In this document: in pieces, positions 59,149-64,000 of the stretch | Layout of the letters: each line of letters begins with the position of its first letter | How positions within the stretch are numbered: position 1 is the stretch's first letter | NCBI GenBank assembly: GCA_027625915.1 | Contig: JANTQA010000048.1 | Span: 2,914,001-2,978,000 of the forward strand | DNA length: 64,000 nt | DNA from: Anaeramoeba flamelloides | Lineage: Eukaryota; Metamonada; Anaeramoebidae | Direction: 5' to 3' | The notes under the pieces: generated by a model | What the model was told of the DNA's origin: nothing | The model's database searches: none | What the model saw: only the letters and a program-made list of their open reading frames with translations | Position numbers and translations under genes: made by a program

Positions 59149-59904
59149 CTATGATTGTATGAATAAATTTATGAAAGGAAATTTAAGCAGAAGGATATAT
59201 AGGGTTTAGTTTACATTTATTCTTTAACAATTATAATATAATAATAATAATAAAACTATAAGGAATTTTCTCTTTAAATTAATTTTAAATATTAATTTAC
59301 AAAACCAAAAAAATGATTTGATAATATTAATTATTTAATTTTTCTTTTCTTAACTTTTCTAAAAATATTGTAAATCTAATAAAGTGCTATTGTTTTTCGT
59401 GACACTGAAGCAAAAGGTTATAAATTCTTAGAAAAGCCTTATTTATGTAATTTCCTATGTACTGCTGCTCTTAGAAGACCAAAAATCAAATACGTAAAGG
59501 GGAGGCAATATTTAACTAAAAGGGCAATTCAGATCACACTAAGAAGAATTCGAATAATGTTAGCGACTGCAGCTTATAATAAGAATGAAATATTAGTACT
59601 TTCTGCACTTGGCTGCGGTGCATATAGAAATCCACCAAACCACATTGCCCAACTTTTTTATCAGGAATTAAATTCTGAAATGTTTAAGGGATATTTTAAA
59701 AAAGTAAGCTTTGCAATTATTGAAGATCATAACTCTAGGCGTGGCCATAATCAAGAAGGTAATTTTTTGCCATTTAAAAGGATTTTTTTCCCATCGCAGT
59801 GCACTGAAAATGAACAACGAATTGAAAATACTTTTGAAAAAAAGAAAAAAAAAAAAAAACTTCAGAAAACAAAACAAAATACTTATAATAAAAGAAAAAA
59901 TTAA
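55633..59904 (+). CDS. PARG-like ADP-ribose hydrolase (DUF2263/TIGR02452 type), three exons
   Basis: Exons 55633-56053, 56186-56324 and 59385-59904 (GT..AG, phases 1 and 2 kept); 359 residues. The signature GGG-X7-QEE spans the first junction (Gly139-141, Gln149, Glu150-151, in NPGGGFMGGAGAQEE); it is the poly(ADP-ribose) glycohydrolase motif whose second Glu is catalytic. Downstream LFRRTNLF, LYCPN-AIVFRD, LVLSALGCGAYRNPP (Gly263-Cys-Gly) and VSFAIIEDHN follow the microbial-type PARG macrodomain order. Expected role: removal of ADP-ribose chains from proteins. The C-terminal tail is Lys-rich. Intron 1 is 132 bp. Intron 2 is 3.06 kb with the donor read as GTTTGT; it holds a MITE and a dispersed repeat. 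The exact last junction is inferred from frame and family alignment. No signal peptide. Confidence 0.85.
56501..56911. mobile_element. CTGGTATTTG-family element in PARG-like intron 2
   Basis: TGGTATTTACAGAAAAAATGG at the left and, in reverse complement, TTGGTATTTGAAATTAGCTG at the right form degenerate termini. Blocks ATTTTCACTTCATTTTCTTA and TTATTTGTTTGGTTTCTTTT match the 12273-12536 element. The interior appears duplicated (about 56530-56620 and 56690-56790). Confidence 0.55.
57122..57560 (+). repeat. ~420-bp dispersed repeat, copy 2 of 3 (PARG-like intron 2)
   Basis: Same orientation as 16941-17350; TTTCCAAATCTAAAAATAGA and TTAGAACTTCCAAAAGTAAC are shared exactly. Confidence 0.7.
58890..59035 (-). 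repeat. ~300-bp dispersed repeat, copy 3 of 3, inverted (PARG-like intron 2)
   Basis: In reverse complement it reads TTGTTTTGATTTGGAAACAA, AATATGATATTGTTCGAAAT and ATAAGATGATATTGAGGAGT, matching 37560-37860. Confidence 0.55.
59118..59148. repeat. (TAA)n microsatellite
   Basis: About ten TAA units inside PARG-like intron 2. Confidence 0.9.
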
Positions 59905-59954
59905 TTTTTCCTACTAAATAAGAATAATCTACACTATTTTTCAAAAATGTTTAC

Positions 59955-60258
59955 TGACTTTATAATATTATTGGAAGTGGTTTAGAATCAAGTTATATCC
60001 CATATTCTTATCTTAATAAAATTTTAATTATTGGATCAAATTCATTTTTTCATATTTTATTCATTTTTTCTTTTTATTTCTTTTTCGTTTTCTTTTTTTT
60101 TTTTTCATTTCACTTTTTTTTTTTTTTTATTTTTTCAAGATTCTTTTTTTTTGATACTTTTTTTCCAAAAAATAGATTGAAAAAATAAAAAGATCTTCGA
60201 AAAGACAAATAAACATTAAAAAAATTGAGAATATAAGATGTATTTTAAAATGAATTTA
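59955..60258 (-). repeat. Inverted copy of the 11030-11335 repeat arm
   Basis: TTTATAATATTATTGGA, ATCCCATATTCTTATC, GATCTTCGAAAAGA and TTTTAAAATGAATTTAATT match the reverse complement of 11335-11030 in order. It begins about 50 bp after the PARG-like stop. Confidence 0.65.
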
Positions 60259-60479
60259 ATTAATAGTAAAAATATCTTTTTTTGAACTTTTTTTTTTGTG
60301 AGAGTTCAGTAATATATAATTAGTAAGGCATATATTTCAACATTTTGTATTTCACTTATTTTTAGATTTTTTTGTTTTTGAGTTTTTAAAATATAAAGGT
60401 TTTGCAAGTTTAGAATTATTAAAAATAGAATTATTTATACACTTTAATGATTTATTGCTCCAAGTAAACAAAATAAGAA

Positions 60480-60633
60480 CACTGCAAAAAATCTCATGAC
60501 TTTTATCAACCTTTTAGTGTTTTCAAATTTTTAAACACTTTCAAACTATTTCCAAATTGTTTCAACACTTTTAATGGGAAGATGTGTTTAAAAGGTTAAA
60601 AACTTTGAAAGGTTGATGAGATTTTTTGTAGTG
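60480..60633. mobile_element. 154-bp MITE, CACTRCAAAAAATCTCAT ends, 5-bp duplication
   Basis: Left CACTGCAAAAAATCTCATGA and right, in reverse complement, CACTACAAAAAATCTCATCA are inverted repeats with further internal matches (TCAACCTTT). AAGAA flanks both sides (60475-60479 and 60634-60638). The superfamily is uncertain because the duplication may be longer than the visible 5 bp. Confidence 0.75.
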
Positions 60634-61650
60634 AAGAAATATTTTTTTATTCAATTTATCATTTGAAACAAGCAAAGATTTTTGAAAATAATATTTGCCA
60701 TATGAAAAATTATTAAAAGGACAAAATTTAATTGTTGAATAAAAAAAATATTGAAATAAATTATCTATGAATTTCTCAATCAGAACTTACTAACTAATTG
60801 ATATGTTAACAATTATTTGTCAAATATAGACACACATTATATATATCCCTTAGCACCCCAAATATACTAAAAACATTCCAACAAAAATTTTTAATTTGAA
60901 ATGTTATCAAAGAATTATAAGATATAGAATTTATAAACAATTATCTTCTCGAAAGAAAATTTTATAATTAAAAATTGTTCAGTTACTTACAATAAAAAAA
61001 TAACTTGATAAAAATTTTTAACATTTGGAATTTTTTTTTGGTTATTGTGATTTTATTATTTTTCCAAATTTTGTCAAAATAAATTTTTTTTTTTTTTTGA
61101 AAAGTTTGTCTAGACATCAAAAACCTCTTAGTTTTAACATTTAAAACACATCATACTTTACTGGAAATTTTTCTGGGAACCTTATACACCCCAAAATTGC
61201 CTAAAATACTTGATTAAATAATTTATTCATTACAAAAGATATTTTGACATCACATAGTAAATATATTTTATCTATTGATTACCTTTCAATAACAATATCT
61301 ATATTTGATTCTTAATAATTTAAAAATAAAAAAAAATATAAATTAAATTTTTACAAAAAATAATATTTTTTTTCATTTTAAAATTTGTGAAATTTTTTCA
61401 ACAAAAGATTTTTTTTGAAATTTAAATGATTTGGCCAATAGTTCGAGTCAGATTAATAATTGTTTTTTTTTTAATTTTTACTATTGTTTAATTTTTGACT
61501 TTTTAAAATCTAGACATAAAATAAATAAAATTATTGAATTATAGACCATATATCATAACTTATTTTACAAGATCTGAATTAATTTAGAAAGAATAAATTC
61601 AAATTTCACAAAAATAGATTATTCAATTTTTACAAATAACAAAATTCAAA

Positions 61651-61672
61651 TATATATATATATATATATATA
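61651..61672. repeat. (TA)n microsatellite
   Basis: About 22 bp of alternating TA. Confidence 0.85.
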
Positions 61673-61794
61673 GTTTCAAAGATTAATTTATTATCTTTGA
61701 ATTATATTTAAGAGACATTTTTATGTTTTTTTAATTTAGGATTGATTATTTTATCTAAGAAAAAGTTTTTATTTATTTAATTCCAATTCATTTA

Positions 61795-62205
61795 ATGAAA
61801 TTATTTTACAATTTTTTTGTTTTGTTTTTTCAAGTAATTTCTATTGCTTAAATAAAAGTTTTAGAAAATTAAACATATTAAAATTTTAATTTTGGCCTAA
61901 AGAAATGAATTTAATTTTTCTCTGTATTGGATATTTATTGAAATTTTTTCTAAAAAAAAAATGAAATTGTTTGGGTAATTTATTTTTTTATTTATTTTTT
62001 TTATGATAAAATTAACAATATTGTTTTTTTAATTTTATTATTATTAATAAAACAACGTGTTGGGTTTTGAATTACTATCATTGTAATAAAATTTAAGATT
62101 CACAAAAATAAAAATCTCTAAAAAAATTGCAAAAATGAATAATTATTATTTTTTTTTCTAATTTCAAAAAAAAAAACAATAGTATAACTACTTTATCTTT
62201 GAACT
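61795..62205 (+). repeat. Copy of the 10330-10745 repeat
   Basis: Shared ordered blocks TTTTAATTTTGGCC.AAAGAAA, ATAAAATTAACA, GGAAAAAATGAATAATTATT-like and ACTTTATCTTTGAA over about 400 bp, same orientation. Divergence looks like roughly one base in four to five by eye. Confidence 0.65.
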
Positions 62206-63383
62206 ATTTTGACTGTTTATTATAATACAAATATGGATTAAAGACAAATAAGAAAATAAATATATTAGCACACTAGTATCATTTTTAATCTTTTTTAAAA
62301 AACTTGATGAATTTTAGGCAAATCCGGGGTGCGAAGGGATATATATAGATATATTTCTTAACTCGAAATTAATTTCCTGAACTTAAAGGATTCAATTTCT
62401 CATTAAAAGCTATTTCACATTCACAATAACCTGTTATTATTTCCATGGGTTAATGACTCGAAAATTAGATATTTAATTGAATGAAAAATTTATCATCCTC
62501 CCTTTAAGTTTAAGATAAGTAAACTTTGTATTTTTTCTTTAAGAAAAAATGAATAAAAATCATTTTTAAAATCAAAAATTAAATTTTCTCAAATTAGAAT
62601 TCTCATTTCTTGGTGTTTATAAAAACTTATTATTTAATTTTACTGAATTTAATAAATCTTTAGGATTGTAAAAGATTACCCTTAATCTTAATTTTTGTAA
62701 ATATAAACACTTTTACTTGTAAAAACTATTAGAATTTTTTTTCGCTTGATTTAAATTATATTTCCTTTACAAATAAGTTCTCAAGAAAATAGGTCCATAT
62801 AGATAACTCTATTTGAAAAACGGAAAATAAAAATTAAGTATTAATATTTCACTAATAATGTTAAAAAATTATCAAAATTTTTAAAATAAAAAAAAAAATT
62901 TTGAGATCTCAAAAAGTTACAAAGAGTGACACTTTGAAACATTTAAATTTAAAATTATAATTAACAGAAATTTAAATTAGAAATTTAGTGTAACCCATTG
63001 AAACTTTTTTTCTATAAATGTTCACTGTTTATTATTGGAGATTCTACCAAGCAAAAAATGACAATTGGTTTTAAATTTGTATTTAGGAACTATAAAAATT
63101 ATATTTTTTTTTTTTAATTTCAAATAATTGTTATTTAAAAATGGAACGATATTTCTCTCAAGATGAAAATAAAAAAATTTCTCAAATTTGTTATATATCA
63201 ATATTTCAAAAAGTAACAACCTCATAAACTCCAGATCCCTGGTATCACTAAACTAACTTGATTCAAACTCAAAAAATCAAAAGAAATATCGAATTTAAGT
63301 TATAAGGATAACCATAGGTTGTCCTATAAGTAAAGTATGGAACAATAGGAGGAAATAATATTAGTGGTCATTCTATAAATTAC

Positions 63384-63815
63384 TCTAAAAAATCTATTAT
63401 AAATATTATTGCAGAATAAATTATTATATTTTTTGACTTTTGATTACAATTTAACAATTGTCATTTTGAAATTGTTTTTTTTTTTATTTGAATACCAAGT
63501 CTAAAAATAAAAAATAAAAATAATAATATTCAAAATAAAATATTAAATAATTAATGATTAGAAGCTCGAAAAATTAAATATTTCTTCAATTTCAAAAAAA
63601 ACTTGATAATTATCAATATAAAACCCTCAAGAATGATTAGTTTGAATTTTTCCTTCTATAAAATTAGTTGAGTTAACAATTTCATTCCCAATATGTGAAA
63701 AATTATTTGTTAAAAAGAATCTTTGAGTTGGATATTTCAGTTTTAAAAACCGCAATATTTTTTAGCAAAAAATTGAGATTTTGAGATAAATCTAGCAAAG
63801 ATATTTTACAACTTT
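63384..63815 (+). repeat. ~420-bp dispersed repeat, copy 3 of 3
   Basis: Begins CTAAAAAATCTATTATAAAT, identical to the start of copy 1; later blocks (CAATATGTGAAAAATTATTTG, TTTTAGCAA, TTTTTAATTCTGAA) follow copies 1 and 2. The most diverged of the three. Confidence 0.6.
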
Positions 63816-64000
63816 TTAATTCTGAATACCCGTAATTCACATATTAAATTATAGAGAAATTCTGATTGTTATTTAAAAAATTGTTGGATTTTTTACAATG
63901 CTTTAGTTTATTTGTGAATTTCTGAGATCAACTAATTGAGCTACTTTATACTATTTTTATTTTTACAAGTATTTGAACCACAGCCATCTATAAAATTTAC

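Larger units (their letters stand above)
60835..62350. mobile_element. 1.5-kb element bounded by CCCTTMGCACCCC inverted ends
   Basis: Left TATATATCCCTTAGCACCCC (from about 60840) and right, in reverse complement, TATATATCCCTTCGCACCCC (from about 62347) are inverted. A related block CACCCCAAAATTGCCTAAAA lies inside near 61189, and the right end continues GGATTTGCCTAAAA in the same way. The left ~130 bp match 4790-4925. The interior includes the 61795-62205 repeat. It may be one element or overlapping ones. Confidence 0.5.
59905..64000. other. Gene-free repeat-rich end of the window
   Basis: No coding segment recognised. Contains repeat copies at 59955-60258, 60480-60633, 60835-62350 (with internal 61795-62205), a (TA)n tract at 61651-61672 and a dispersed repeat at 63384-63815. 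Confidence 0.6.

Overview
The window is nuclear DNA from a very AT-rich protist (about four fifths A+T by eye; not counted). Every recognisable gene is eukaryotic: Ras and Rab GTPases with C-terminal prenylation cysteines, a Qbc-SNARE, an OTU deubiquitinase, a Sac1-type phosphoinositide phosphatase, an alpha-kinase, a PARG-type ADP-ribose hydrolase and a BTB protein. Spliceosomal introns begin mostly GTATGT, GTAAGT or GTAAAT and end in AG. Proteins carry long Asn, Gln, Glu and Lys runs. This suits an amoeboid protist; an Anaeramoeba-like lineage is my best guess, with a dictyostelid-like genome as the alternative. Both are inferences from composition and gene content, not from a marker gene.

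Layout. 1-12 kb is almost gene-free and repeat-rich: one possible small gene (2969-3265 minus), a coding-like remnant cut by a Tc1-type MITE (4965-5457), a possible orphan terminal exon (6860-6980 minus) and several terminal-inverted-repeat elements. 12.5-16.5 kb holds an OTUD3-like gene (minus) and a SNAP-25-like Qbc-SNARE (plus), separated by a nested pair of same-family MITEs. 16.8-29 kb holds an orphan terminal exon whose splice acceptor seems to come from a repeat, a five-exon Rab24-like gene (plus) and a two-exon Ras gene (minus), arranged tail to tail. 31.6-60 kb is a plus-strand run: an N/Q-rich ankyrin/BTB protein, a large acidic protein of unknown function, Sac1, an alpha-kinase, and a three-exon PARG-like gene. 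60-64 kb is again repeats only.

The best-defined cargo is membrane traffic and signalling (Rab24-like, Qbc-SNARE, Sac1, Ras, alpha-kinase) plus ubiquitin and ADP-ribose turnover. There is no sign that these genes form one pathway. They look like ordinary dispersed eukaryotic genes.

The most distinctive content is non-coding. I can pair the ends of about twenty short inverted-repeat elements by eye, in at least eight families, several with intact TA, 5-bp or 8-bp target duplications. Three genes each have one intron of about 3.1-3.5 kb filled with such elements, against 76-340 bp for the other introns. A tandem array with a TCGCGA core at 17-20 bp spacing lies in the long Rab24-like intron. 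I saw no rRNA, CRISPR array, intact tRNA, reverse transcriptase, capsid or integrase gene.
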